A DNA stretch of 64,000 bases from Desulfosarcina ovata subsp. ovata (GTDB lineage: Bacteria; Desulfobacterota; Desulfobacteria; Desulfobacterales; Desulfosarcinaceae): NCBI RefSeq assembly GCF_009689005.1, contig NZ_AP021879.1:1922001-1986000 (forward strand). The letters run 5' to 3'. Positions within the stretch are counted from its first letter, which is position 1. Each line of letters opens with the position of its first letter. The notes under the pieces were generated by a model that saw only the letters and a list, made by a program, of their open reading frames with translations, did not search any database and had not been told where the DNA came from. Below are positions 8,375 through 16,787 of the stretch, one piece after another. The position numbers and the translations under genes were made by a program.

Positions 8375-8932
8375 GCCCGCCTCCTGTTACAATTAAACCT
8401 TTAAACAAAAAATAAACCGTCACTAAATTGATGTCAAGTTTTATTATCGGGGTAAATCCGCGTACGATTACGTTTTTATGGAACACGGATGAACGCTGAT
8501 GAACACGGATAAGGCGTTAAATTTTCAGCTTCGCTGATTATCTCACCGCCCGCTTCGCTTGAGACGCGGAGGGCGCTGAGGTTTGGGCTTTCCCTGACGG
8601 AAAAAAGAAACGTCGGCGAAGCCAACTGTATACTGTTTTTCTTTGCGTTCTTTGCGACTTTGCGTGAGGCTATTCAATGTTCATTGAGTTGCTTGTGTTT
8701 GTTGGGTTTATTAAGTGGCTATGGGCCGGAGGCTATTGGCTTTAATTTTTTGCCACGGACACACACTGACACACACGGACCGTTTTCAAAACAGCCTACG
8801 GCTGAAAAAGCTTTTAATGGGACACGGATAAACGCGGATGAACACGGATAAGGGCATGAAAGGGTCAGCTTCGCTGATAAAAAAACAAGGCTTGATCTTG
8901 ATCCGCGTGTATTTGTGTAAATCCGTGTCCGA
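8375..8932. repeat. Repeat block (A, B, G, F, A)
   Basis: No gene. Family A left arm at about 8478-8535, family B at about 8543-8672, GGCTATGGGCC G word (about 8718), F words (8750-8785) and a full A hairpin (8818-8937) that ends at the stop codon of the GxxExxY gene. Confidence 0.8.
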
Positions 8933-9307
8933 TTACTTTTTGCTGTTACTGAACACTTTCCGAGTCAATTCCGGTTTTGGCCCAAAGTTAATCAGAAGGC
9001 CGACTTCCTTGTCCGTGGCTTTCAGGTAATTAAGCAACTGTGCTTCATCTTCTGTCCCAAGGTGTTTCTTTGCCTTGATTTCAACGATCACTTTCCCATC
9101 AACGATCAGGTCTGCGAAATATTGTCCAACAATCTGGTCAGAATAGATTACATCGATGGGTGACTGCTGTAACGCAGAAAGGCCCTCCTTCTTAAATTCG
9201 ATCATCATTGCATTCTCGTATACTTTTTCCAGAAATCCATATCCCAACGCATTGTAGACCCGGTAAAAAACTTTGATGATCTCTTCGGTGAGCGCTTGAT
9301 GTTTCAT
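8933..9307 (-). CDS. GxxExxY protein, PD-(D/E)XK-nuclease-like
   Basis: 124 aa from ATG at 9307 (MKHQALTEEIIK); codons upstream of it are repeat translation. The motif GYGFLEKVY near residue 25 defines the GxxExxY family, and YFADLIVDGKVIVEIKAKKH has the D-x(n)-E-x-K arrangement of PD-(D/E)XK nucleases, so I infer a nuclease fold. Function unknown. The intact gene is the first member of a tandem array: five deletion derivatives of the same gene follow directly upstream (9421-10587). A second family member at 26710 also has an array upstream. Confidence 0.85.
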   Translation of the reverse strand: MKHQALTEEIIKVFYRVYNALGYGFLEKVYENAMMIEFKKEGLSALQQSPIDVIYSDQIVGQYFADLIVDGKVIVEIKAKKHLGTEDEAQLLNYLKATDKEVGLLINFGPKPELTRKVFSNSKK

Positions 9308-10732
9308 ATTTATGGGACACGGATGAACGCGGATGAACACGGATAAAGGCATGAAAGGGTCAGCTTCGCTGATAAAAAATAAAATTTGATCCGCGTGTAT
9401 CTGTGTAAATCCGTGTCCTATTACTTTTTGCTGTTACTGAACACTTTCCGGGTCAATTCCGGTTTTGGCCCAAAGTTAATCAGAAGGCCGACTTCCTTAT
9501 CCCAACGCATTGTAGACCCGGTAAAAAACTTTGATGATCTCTTCGGTGAGCGCTTGATGTTTCATATTTATGGGACACGGATGAACGCGGATGAACACGG
9601 ATAAAGGCATGAAAGGGTCAGCTTCGCTGATAAAAAATAAAATTTGATCCGCGTGTATCTGTGTAAATCCGTGTCCTATTACTTTTTGCTGTTACTGAAC
9701 ACTTTCCGAGTCAATTCCGGTTTTGGCCCAAAGTTAATCAGAAGGCCGACTTCCTTGTCCCAACGCATTGTAGACCCGGTAAAAAACTTTGATGATCTCT
9801 TCGGTGAGCGCTTGATGTTTCATATTTATGGGACACGGATGAACACGGATAAAGGCATGAAAGGGTCAGCTTCGCTGATAAAAAATAAAATTTGATCCGC
9901 GTGTATCTGTGTAAATCCGTGTCCTATTACTTTTTGCTGTTACTGAACACTTTCCGAGTCAATTCCGGTTTTGGCCCAAAGTTAATCAGAAGGCCGACTT
10001 CCTTGTCCCAACGCATTGTAGACCCGGTAAAAAACTTTGATGATCTCTTCGGTGAGCGCTTGATGTTTCATATTTATGGGACACGGATGAACGCGGATGA
10101 ACACGGATAAGGGCATGAAAGGGTCAGCTTCGCTGATAAAAAATAAAATTTGATCCGCGTGTATCTGTGTAAATCCGTGTCCGATTACTTTTTGCTGTTA
10201 CTGAACACTTTCCGAGTCAATTCCGGTTTTGGCCCAAAGTTAATCAGAAGGCCGACTTCCTTGTCCCAACGCATTGTAGACCCGGTAAAAAACTTTGATG
10301 ATCTCTTCGGTGAGCGCTTGATGTTTCATATTTATGGGACACGGATGAACGCGGATGAACACGGATAAGGGCATGAAAGGGTCAGCTTCGCTGATAAAAA
10401 ATAAAATTTGATCCGCGTGTATCTGTGTAAATCCGTGTCCGATTACTTTTTGCTGTTACTGAACACTTTCCGAGTCAATTCCGGTTTTGGCCCAAAGTTA
10501 ATCAGAAGGCCGACTTCCTTGTCCCAACGCATTGTAGACCCGGTAAAAAACTTTGATGATCTCTTCGGTGAGCGCTTGATGTTTCATATTTATGGGACAC
10601 GGATGAACGCGGATGGACACGGATTGGGTGTAAACGATCAGCTTCGCTGATAAAAAACAAGGCTTGATCTGCGTGTATCCGCGAAAATCCGCGTACGATT
10701 TATTTTTTTCCCGACCTTTTCAGCGATGCGGA
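9308..10732 (-). repeat. Tandem array, 258-bp units of truncated GxxExxY gene plus family A hairpin
   Basis: Five gene relics of 145 bp (9421-9565, 9679-9823, 9927-10071, 10185-10329, 10443-10587) alternate with a family A hairpin of about 113 bp. Each relic keeps the first and last codons of the 8933-9307 gene but lacks the part equal to about 9015-9244 (230 bp), with a TCC microhomology at the junction. The unit is 258 bp except the second, which is 248 bp because one 10-bp GGATGAACGC word is missing. The last hairpin (10593-10700) is diverged. Confidence 0.92.
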
Positions 10733-10966
10733 TTAAGCTGCCGCCAGTGGAATTGTTTGACTATCAAGATTTCTTGCGGCAAATTCAAGCGCCTGACGGA
10801 TGTCTTCATCGTCAAGCTCAGGATATTCGGTAAAGAGTTCCGCTCTGTCAGGGTATAAAGCAACAGCTTCGACAACCCTTCGGACTGTCAATCTGAGCTC
10901 TCGAATACAGGGTTGACCATTCATCACCGCTGAATCGACAGTAATTCGGTCTAATTTTCTTCCCAT
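10733..10966 (-). CDS. DUF433 antitoxin-like protein, partner missing
   Basis: 77 aa from ATG at 10966 (MGRKLDRITVDSAVMNGQPC), preceded by AGGAGGT. The pattern G-x-P-C-I-R-x-x-R-L-T-V, the DRAELFTEYPEL.. helix and DIRQALEFAA are DUF433, a small helix-turn-helix family usually followed by a DUF5615 PIN-like toxin. Downstream on the minus strand there is only repeat array, so the toxin gene has been lost or replaced. Complete ORF. Confidence 0.8.
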   Translation of the reverse strand: MGRKLDRITVDSAVMNGQPCIRELRLTVRRVVEAVALYPDRAELFTEYPELDDEDIRQALEFAARNLDSQTIPLAAA

Positions 10967-11068
10967 TATTACCTCCTGGGCATACACAGATCTAATTTTG
11001 AATTCTTAGTTTTTAATTTTAAAATCAAGGTCCAATACGCCGCTTACCTTTACCAGGTCGCTTCCTGT

Positions 11069-11110
11069 GTGAGCGGTTACAAATAATGTTGCCAAAATGG
11101 CACCACAATC
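11069..11110 (+). promoter_or_regulatory. TacA-type operator/promoter region
   Basis: The palindrome TGCCAAAATGGCA (about 11091-11103) lies 57 bp upstream of the tacA start, within AATGTTGCCAAAATGGCACC. The same block recurs without a gene at about 21866-21903. Likely autoregulatory site of the RHH antitoxin. Confidence 0.6.
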
Positions 11111-11159
11111 GTATAGTAACAATAAAGCTTAAAAAAAATAATTTAAAAAGGAATCCAAA

Positions 11160-11432
11160 ATGAAAGCAGAAGCTAAAACCTCTCGTGTCTCAGCTAGGGT
11201 AACGCCAAGTGTTTATAGCACGTTAACAGAAGCATCTGAAATCTCAGGGGCTACTTTGAATCAATTTTTGGTTCAAGCAGCTCTGGAAAAAGCACATGCA
11301 ATAATTGAGCATGAAAACAAAATCAAGTTGAATAGACAATCCGCAGATCATCTGTTTGAAATAATAGAAAATCCACCAAAGAAGAATACAAAATTAGCTA
11401 ATGCAATAAAAAGGTGCAAACAGGATCTGTAA
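11160..11432 (+). CDS. tacA: TacA-type antitoxin (DUF1778, RHH)
   Basis: 90 aa. SRVSARVTPSVYSTLTEASE, SGATLNQFLVQAALEKA: the DUF1778 ribbon-helix-helix N-terminus; the remaining segment (IIENPPKKNTKLANAI) is the toxin-wrapping tail. AAAGGAAT precedes ATG at 11160. Its stop overlaps the toxin start (TAATG). One of only three TA modules here on the plus strand, with its own operator upstream. Confidence 0.88.
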   Translation: MKAEAKTSRVSARVTPSVYSTLTEASEISGATLNQFLVQAALEKAHAIIEHENKIKLNRQSADHLFEIIENPPKKNTKLANAIKRCKQDL

Positions 11433-11926
11433 TGCTAAAGATCAAGCTTTTGGATAAATCGCATGAAAGAGCTCAATTTGATTGCGGAAATCCAGCCTTA
11501 AACTTTTACCTACAAAGAACAGCGAGACAGCATATTTCAAAAGGAATGTCTCGTACATTTGTGCTCGTAAATGGTGATAATCCAAGAGTTATCCTTGGTT
11601 TTTATACCTTGTCGATATGTGAAATTGAAACAGACTATTTGCCAAAAGAAATTGCTAAAAAATACCCAGATCAAGTCCCTGCAGTCAAACTGGCAAGACT
11701 TGCTGTTTCGATAAAACACCAGCACAAAAAGTTTGGTCATTATCTGATCGGTAGCGCAGTTGAAAAAGTCATCCTGATTTCAGAAAATGTCGGAATTATT
11801 GGCTTGTTTGTTGATGCCAAAGATGGTCACGCAAAAGAATACTATGAGCAATTTGGTTTTATTTCCCTTCAAGGGAATCCTCTTTTCCTTTTTCTCCCAA
11901 TGCAAACCCTTAATAAATACAAATAG
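11432..11926 (+). CDS. tacT: TacT-type GNAT toxin
   Basis: 164 aa from ATG at 11432, overlapping the antitoxin stop. FDCGNPALNFYLQRTARQH is the signature N-terminus of TacT-like acetyltransferases; PAVKLARLAVSIKHQHKKFG is the acetyl-CoA-binding segment (Q-x3-G type, here HQHKKFG) and YYEQFGFISL the C-terminal GNAT motif. Family members acetylate aminoacyl-tRNA and stop translation. Complete module. Confidence 0.88.
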   Translation: MLKIKLLDKSHERAQFDCGNPALNFYLQRTARQHISKGMSRTFVLVNGDNPRVILGFYTLSICEIETDYLPKEIAKKYPDQVPAVKLARLAVSIKHQHKKFGHYLIGSAVEKVILISENVGIIGLFVDAKDGHAKEYYEQFGFISLQGNPLFLFLPMQTLNKYK

Positions 11927-12845
11927 TACGGATGAACGTGGGTGGACACAGATAGGGCGTGAATATAGTCAGCTATCGCTGAGGAAAAACTACAACACGT
12001 AATTTATCTGACCGCAGGTCATAACCGTTGCTGTCCTTGAATCCGTGGCAATCTGTGCAAATCCGTGTACTGTTTATTTTATGGGACACGGATGAACGCG
12101 GATTAACGAAGATAGAGCGTAAACTTTATCAGCTTCGCTGAATTTAAAACTATAATTTCTTTATCCGCATGCATCCGCGAAAATCCGCGTACAATTAGTT
12201 TTTTTATGGGACACGGATAGATGCGGATGAACACGGATCGGGCGTAAACGTTTTCAGCTTTGCTGATTTGAAAAGGCTATCTTTATCCGCGTGTATCTGT
12301 GTAAATCCGTGTCCGATTTGTTTTTTTTCTGACCTTCTCTTCATCTCTGCGAGATTGATTCTTGTCTGTGTTCGTCTGTGTGGGTCGGTGGCTAATTTTC
12401 ACCGCCCGCTTTCGCTCGAGACGCGGAGTTCGCTGAGGTTTGGGCTTTCCCTGACGGGAAGAAGAAAACTTTGGCAAAGCCAACAAAATCTTGATCTTTT
12501 CTCTGCGACTCTGCGGTGATGACCTTGTTTGTTGATTGTTGTATGTTAGGGGTTGATTAATCTGTGGTTAATTTTGGAATTATGGAAAATTATGCTTATA
12601 ATTATTCCCATATAATGCTGATTGACAATTCAATATAATCAGACTATTGTAATTATAATTATTAAATTCGTTAACTAGTGCTCGTCCAGAAATAGGCAAA
12701 TTTGGTCAAGATCAAGGCGCCCGAACAATTTTACCGGAGGCATATGGTTGATATTCCGAGGATTAAATTTGTCGAGCAACGACGATATCGGGCAAATTGG
12801 CCATTTATGGATGGATACGAAGGAAATTCTGAAAGGTAACACATC
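11927..12845. repeat. Repeat block: A elements, B element, palindromic element 12673-12830
   Basis: No gene. A-type sequence at about 11930-12070, A hairpins at about 12082-12196 and 12208-12318, F words (12365-12392), B (12402-12520), then an AT-rich stretch. About 12673-12830 is an imperfect palindrome (TCGTCCAGAAATAGGC opposite GGCCATTTATGGATGGA) resembling a MITE; the relB-type gene begins right after it. Confidence 0.75.
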
Positions 12846-13115
12846 ATGCAATCTTCGGACTATATTTCAGCAACCACTCTTTCCAAAAAAACATCCGCCA
12901 CCTTAGACACCCTCGCAAATGGGGACAAAGATAAAGTAATCGTACTAAAAAACAATGCTCCGAAAGCGGTGCTTCTTTCCATGGAATGCTACGAGGCAAT
13001 GCAACAGGAAATGGAAGACCTCAGACTCACGGCTCTTGCACTTGCCCGTCTGGATAGCTTTGATCCAAAGAAAGCCTTGTCCCATGATTATATGAAGGGA
13101 AAATTCGGCGCATGA
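12846..13115 (+). CDS. Phd/YefM-type antitoxin
   Basis: 89 aa. ISATTLSKKTSATLDTLANG, DKVIVLKNNAPKAVLLSMEC and YEAMQQEMEDL match the Phd/YefM (RelB-like) fold: N-terminal DNA-binding dimer and an acidic or helical toxin-binding tail. ATG at 12846 after GAAAGGTAACACATC. It overlaps the toxin ORF by 4 nt (ATGA). Plus strand, complete. Confidence 0.85.
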   Translation: MQSSDYISATTLSKKTSATLDTLANGDKDKVIVLKNNAPKAVLLSMECYEAMQQEMEDLRLTALALARLDSFDPKKALSHDYMKGKFGA

Positions 13116-13396
13116 CATGGAAAATCATTTATCATCATGACGTTGAAGATGATCTTGAAATCATTGGACCGTCTGCTGCACGTCGCATCATCAAGGCGAT
13201 AGACACAAAACTGTCTTTGCAGCCACTGCAATTTGGCGCCTCATTGTCAGGAAATCTGGCTGACTTTAGAAAACTGCGCGTTGGTGATTATCGCGTTGTT
13301 TATCAAGTTCAGGAACAATGTATCGTTGTATATGTTCTGGCTGTCGGCCCCCGAAGAGATAAGGAAATTTATAGGTTGGCAGCCAAACGAAAATAG
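13112..13396 (+). CDS. relE: RelE-family mRNA interferase toxin
   Basis: 94 aa. MTWKIIYHHDVEDDLEIIG, FGASLSGNLADFRKLRVGDY and RVVYQVQEQCIVVYVLAVGP with RRDKEIYRLA: a canonical RelE, including the basic RxxRxGDYR stretch and the terminal R-x-D-x-x-Y. Predicted ribosome-dependent mRNA endonuclease. Paired with the Phd/YefM antitoxin just upstream. Confidence 0.88.
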   Translation: MTWKIIYHHDVEDDLEIIGPSAARRIIKAIDTKLSLQPLQFGASLSGNLADFRKLRVGDYRVVYQVQEQCIVVYVLAVGPRRDKEIYRLAAKRK

Positions 13397-13547
13397 CTGG
13401 CTCCGCCGCCTAGGTTCCATAGCCCGTTCGTTGGTTGAGTTTGATAATTGGCTATGGGCCAGAGGCGATCGGCTTTATTTTTTTGCCACAGACACACGCG
13501 GACTAACACGGACAGGTTTATCGGCAGCCTACGGCTGGAAAAGCTTT
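13397..13547. repeat. G and F words
   Basis: GGCTATGGGCCAGAGGCGAT (G) and GCCACAGACACACGCGG (F), ending with CAGCCTACGGCTG before the VapC fusion ORF. Confidence 0.6.
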
Positions 13548-13715
13548 TTATGGGACGCGGATGAACACGGATCGGTCGTAAATAAATTTTGGCGAAGCCA
13601 ACGGTTTACTGTTTTTCTTTGCGGCTTTGCGTGAGGCTATTGCCATCACGTTTTGATTAGGCACCGGTTTAACTGCTTCAGAAATAACGTTAGTATCCAA
13701 AAGATATTTGATCAA
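13548..13715 (-). pseudogene. VapC N-terminus fused to repeat-encoded tail
   Basis: TTG at 13715 opens LIKYLLDTNVISEAVKPVPN, a PIN N-terminus with the first catalytic D, then continues in frame for about 30 codons through family B and A sequence (SRKAAKKNSKPLASP.., then RSVFIRVP) to a stop at 13548. Three of the four PIN acidic residues are missing, so it cannot be an active nuclease. It overlaps the antitoxin stop by 4 nt. Confidence 0.75.
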
Positions 13716-13925
13716 AACGCATCAACCGTCCTTCCGGGAGACCGATCCCTCAGACCTTCAAAATCGCTATCTGAAATTTCCAGTTCCCCTGTCTGTTTGC
13801 GGAAATTGATTAAAGCGTTCCAAAATCCAATATTTTGATGCAATAATTTTTCGTATTCCTTGATCGACAGCAATACAGCCACAGGTCGCCCGCGCCTTGT
13901 CAACTTTACCGATTTAAAGGATCTA
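13712..13925 (-). pseudogene. Phd-type antitoxin with N-terminus replaced by repeat
   Basis: SVKLTRRGRPVAVLLSIKEY through LEISDSDFEGLRDRSPGRTV is the second half of a Phd/YefM antitoxin. Upstream of about 13925 the frame stays open (to ATG 14074) but encodes family C, A and F sequence instead of the DNA-binding N-terminus. A sister fragment is at 2998-3072. The antitoxin and toxin remnants form one TA scrap flanked by repeats on both sides. Confidence 0.7.
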
Positions 13926-14390
13926 CAACATTCAAAATTGAAAAACCATCCGTGTGTATCCGCGAAAATCCGCGTACGATTTTTTTCCTGACCTTCTCTG
14001 CATCTCTGCGAGATTGATTTTGGTCTGTGTTCGTCTGTGTGTGTCGGTGGCCAACTTTTTTTTGCCACGGACACACACAGACAGATTTTTATTCAGCCTA
14101 CGGCTGGAAAAACTTTTGATAGGACACGGATGAACGCGGATAAGGTGTCAAAGGTTCAGCTTCGCTGATTATCTCACCGCCCGCTTCGCTTGAGACGCGG
14201 AGTTCACGGAGGTTTAGGCTTTCCCTGACGGGAAGAAGAAAATGTTGACAAAGTCAACTGGATGCTGTTTTTCTTTGCGGCTTTGCGTGAGGCTATTCAA
14301 TGTTCGTTGAGTTTATTGGGTTTAAAAACTGTTCAGCGAGAATCGCGGGAAACGCTGGAAACGATAGAAAGAAGCTGATGTAGCTGATCT
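13926..14390. repeat. Repeat block (A, F, A, B)
   Basis: No gene: A right arm (13940-13985), F words (14015-14085), A left arm (14119-14170), B (about 14173-14300), then GTTCAGCGAGAATCGCGG sequence of unknown origin. Confidence 0.7.
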
Positions 14391-14507
14391 TTATACCGAT
14401 TCACCCTCTGCAACCCAATTCTCGATTTTTAACCTTTTGACTCGGCTGAATTCCCGCTGGTTGTTGGTAACCAATATCAGTTTCAAACTTAAAGCATGAA
14501 GATCATA
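14391..14507 (-). pseudogene. VapC (PIN) C-terminal fragment
   Basis: Encodes HYDLHALSLKLILVTNNQRE, then FSRVKRLKIENWVAEGESV and a stop. LVTNN.REFSRV..L..ENW is the classical end of a VapC toxin. It is joined directly to the VapB stop at 14503, so roughly 95 codons including most catalytic acids are deleted. Confidence 0.8.
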
Positions 14508-14724
14508 ATGATTCACGCTCTTGCATTGATGGTTGACAACGGCCATCCGCCATGAAATCGTCTGAAATTTCAGTCAACAATTCAAACACCTTTGCCAGGT
14601 TCTGTGGTTTGCGTTTTAAAACAATTTCATCACCACGGCGGAAAATGTGGACTTCCTTGACATCATTTAGAGATTCTGTGTGATGGAGACGCGGAGCCAT
14701 TTTGCTTTTTTGTTTTTTGTTCAT
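14503..14724 (-). CDS. VapB-type antitoxin (AbrB fold), partner destroyed
   Basis: 73 aa from ATG at 14724. VKEVHIFRRGDEIVLKRKPQ and ISDDFMADGRCQPSMQERES match VapB antitoxins whose C-terminus ends DDFM..R.Q....RE. The N-terminal AbrB strand (MAPRLHHTESL) is atypical and may be diverged. Its toxin is only a C-terminal scrap (14391-14507). A copy of the first codons is repeated at about 16426-16495. Confidence 0.7.
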   Translation of the reverse strand: MNKKQKSKMAPRLHHTESLNDVKEVHIFRRGDEIVLKRKPQNLAKVFELLTEISDDFMADGRCQPSMQERESL

Positions 14725-14744
14725 GTCGCTTTATGGTTTGAAGT

Positions 14745-15012
14745 TTACAGATAATTAAAGTTCGCTTTTTGGATCGCGCTGTTGATTTTTCGGCGCTTGA
14801 ACTCGAATGCAGCCAGTTGTTTCCTTGCATCCGCCACATCGAAATCAGGGCTGGGTGTGACGCCGTTTCTCCCCTTCGTCCCGGCGAAATCCAAAGCGGT
14901 CACGGTTTTGCTTGGATTCCGGAAGGCAATCCTTCAAGGTCTTAATCCGGCCGTCATATTCGCCCCGAAGTTCCAGCGCTTCATATAAATACAATTTTTT
15001 GTTTGATGACAT
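14745..15012 (-). pseudogene. DIP1984-family protein with core replaced
   Basis: ATG at 15012 gives MSSNKKLYLYEALELRGEYD GRIKTLKDCL, the N-terminus of DIP1984-like proteins. The C-terminus FDVADARKQLAAFEFKRRKI to NSAIQKANFNYL lies in another frame (stop at 14745). Between them sit about 70 bp (GGAATCCAAGC...TTTGGATTTCGCCGGGACG) resembling the dispersed GGATTCCGG..GCCGGAATGACG type of repeat, in place of the family's roughly 70-residue middle. Broken gene. A shorter derivative is at 16426-16530. Confidence 0.6.
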
Positions 15013-15027
15013 ATCCGATCCCCTCTT

Positions 15028-15171
15028 AGAGCCTGTTTGATAAATCCGTCTAAGGCCCGCTAACGGCGTTGGAAAGTGTCTCAAAATGCTCACATATTAC
15101 CTATATGCTCCGCTTTTGAGCCACTTTCCGTCTTGTTATCGAGCCTGATCCAGACTTCTCAAACAGGCTCT
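15028..15171. mobile_element. MITE-like palindrome, 13-bp terminal inverted repeats
   Basis: Ends AGAGCCTGTTTGA and TCAAACAGGCTCT, 144 bp apart, no ORF inside, imperfect internal symmetry. It sits between the DIP1984 relic and hicB. Looks like a non-autonomous element or large REP. Confidence 0.65.
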
Positions 15172-15186
15172 TACACACCGGTTTAC

Positions 15187-15429
15187 TTAAGCAGCATCCT
15201 GTTTTTCGTTTTCAATAATTATTTTTGGATCAGGATTTTGCGGAGGGACTGAAAGGTTCTGCATTTTTAACAATATTACATGTTCTCTCATTCCCCATTT
15301 TGCCTTGTATATGCAATCCTCAACGGAGTGACCAATTCCTGAAAACCCCTCAAGATCAGGTGAATAAAAACCAAAATAATCAGGTTCTTCCGTTGCCTCA
15401 ATAATTAAGGAATAAGGTAAGTCAATCAT
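15187..15429 (-). CDS. hicB: HicB antitoxin
   Basis: 80 aa. YSLIIEATEEPDYFGFYSPD, LEGFSGIGHSVEDCIYKAKW: the HicB partial RNase-H fold (Y...P-D-L-x-G), with a C-terminal tail rich in E and K. Encoded after hicA (14-nt gap), the toxin-first order common for HicAB. Complete. Predicted to bind HicA and its own promoter. Confidence 0.86.
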   Translation of the reverse strand: MIDLPYSLIIEATEEPDYFGFYSPDLEGFSGIGHSVEDCIYKAKWGMREHVILLKMQNLSVPPQNPDPKIIIENEKQDAA

Positions 15430-15442
15430 CTTATATACCTCC

Positions 15443-15634
15443 CTATCGTTTCTTAATACCGGCAGCTTTTAAAATAGAATGGCAGGTACCAGTTGGAACT
15501 TCTTTTGTACCGTGATAGTCAATGCGAATCAATCGATCACACTTTGATTTACTATAATATCGAATGGACCCTTTTTCTTTCAATATTTTGAATCCGTTTT
15601 TCTCAAGTAATTTGACGAGTTCACTAAATTTCAT
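15443..15634 (-). CDS. hicA: HicA toxin (mRNA interferase)
   Basis: 63 aa. MKFSELVKLLEKNGFKILKE KGS..YY, DYHGTKEVPTGTCHSILKAA GI: the dsRBD-like HicA fold with G-S-H replaced by G-S-I, so the usual catalytic histidine is not at its standard place (a weak point). Start ATG at 15634. The sequence around this start recurs at about 5092-5104 as a stub. Confidence 0.83.
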   Translation of the reverse strand: MKFSELVKLLEKNGFKILKEKGSIRYYSKSKCDRLIRIDYHGTKEVPTGTCHSILKAAGIKKR

Positions 15635-16580
15635 GTGATTATTGTCTCATTTTTCTGACAGGATTGACAAGATTTATCTGTGATGCTTCCGCTATTCAAA
15701 GCTTCCAATCTATGCCTATCGCACATGACCTATTTGATCTGTCAGCCAAATCATCTGTGTCTGTCTGTGTGGGTCGGTGGCTAATTCTTTCACCGCCCGC
15801 TTTCGCTTGAGACGCTGAGGTCGCAGAGGGTCTTAATTGCCCTGCCGGGAAGCAATAAACTTTGGCGAAGCCAACCAAATCCTGTTCTTTCCTTTGCGTA
15901 CTTTGCGGCTTTCCGTGAGGCCAATCATTGTTTGTTCCATTTATTCAGGCCTGTTTTCTTTTGGGTCTGGGTTAATGCTATTTTAAGCACTAAGTAAGAA
16001 AGCGTCAATAATTGAATCTTACATTGGTGTTGTCTGTGAAATCCTTGTAGTTTTTTGTTGGACACGAATGAACACGGAAAGCTGATTAATTTTGAATTTT
16101 GAATTTTAAGTTTTAAGTTTTAAGTTTTGAACTCAATTCAAATTAGACACCTTCATTTAAAATTCATAATTCATCATTAAGAATTGGTTTTTTGGAGAAG
16201 CCCTCTGAAACACGATCTCTCTGCGATCTCTGCGACTCTGCGAGAGATAATTTGTTTCTCGCCCGCTTCGCTCGAGGCCGCAGAGACGCGGAGGGATTTG
16301 ATTTCTGAGAGGGAAATCAAATGAATATTACCGGTTATAACTCCTTCTTGGCGAAGCCAACGGTAAATTGTATCCGCTCTTTCGATCCTCCGCCTGACGC
16401 CTGACGCCTATCGGTTCTTCCCTTTAGAAATTCTGTGTGGTGGAGACGCGGAGCCATTTTGCTTTGTTGTTTTTTGTTCGTGTCGCTTTATGGTTTGAAG
16501 ATATAATCTTTTGTTTGATGACATATCCCCCCCCTATAGCCTGCTTTTACCCTATAGTTGCATATTTTCTGCTCGTTCTT
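15635..16580. repeat. Repeat block including duplicate of the 5.1-kb segment and of the VapB/DIP1984 locus
   Basis: 15622-15825 duplicates 5092-5290. A B element (15790-15925), a gene-less stretch, C words (16090-16185), and B elements (about 16190-16250 and 16255-16370) follow. At 16426-16530 the vapB start (as at 14675-14742) is joined directly to the DIP1984 start (as at 14990-15020), so about 250 bp between them is deleted. Confidence 0.75.
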
Positions 16581-16733
16581 CAGGGCAATCGCATGTAGCT
16601 TGATTTCTTTTTTCGCGGTCATGGACCACTCCTACAGCTTCCTGCAAATGCGTCAATTCACAGCTTTTGCTGCAGGAAATGACATAGTCTGCGACAATGG
16701 TTCCCGATATTTTGTTTACATGCGATTGCCCTG
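16581..16733. mobile_element. MITE-like palindrome with 17-bp perfect terminal repeats
   Basis: CAGGGCAATCGCATGTA at the left end and its exact reverse complement at 16717-16733, 153 bp in all; the interior contains GCGGTCATGGACCACTCC and no ORF. It ends 20 bp before the higBA -35 box. Confidence 0.75.
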
Positions 16734-16752
16734 GCTCGTGCTTTTCCTGCCA

Positions 16753-16787
16753 TTGACAAATATAGCCTTTTGGGCTATATTTTATGA
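16753..16787 (+). promoter_or_regulatory. higBA promoter with overlapping operator, probably leaderless
   Basis: TTGACA (16753-16758), 17-bp spacer, TATATT (16776-16781). Ten-base arms AAATATAGCC (16758-16767) and GGCTATATTT (16773-16782) overlap both boxes. The toxin ATG at 16788 is only 7 bp after the -10 box, where transcription should start. Confidence 0.75.

Noticed and set aside
9386..10650. Five or six similar plus-strand ORFs of 72-83 aa opening MIRVYLCKSVS
   Set aside because: They are translations of the tandem array on the strand opposite the GxxExxY relics; no ribosome sites, and the similarity is only the repeat itself.
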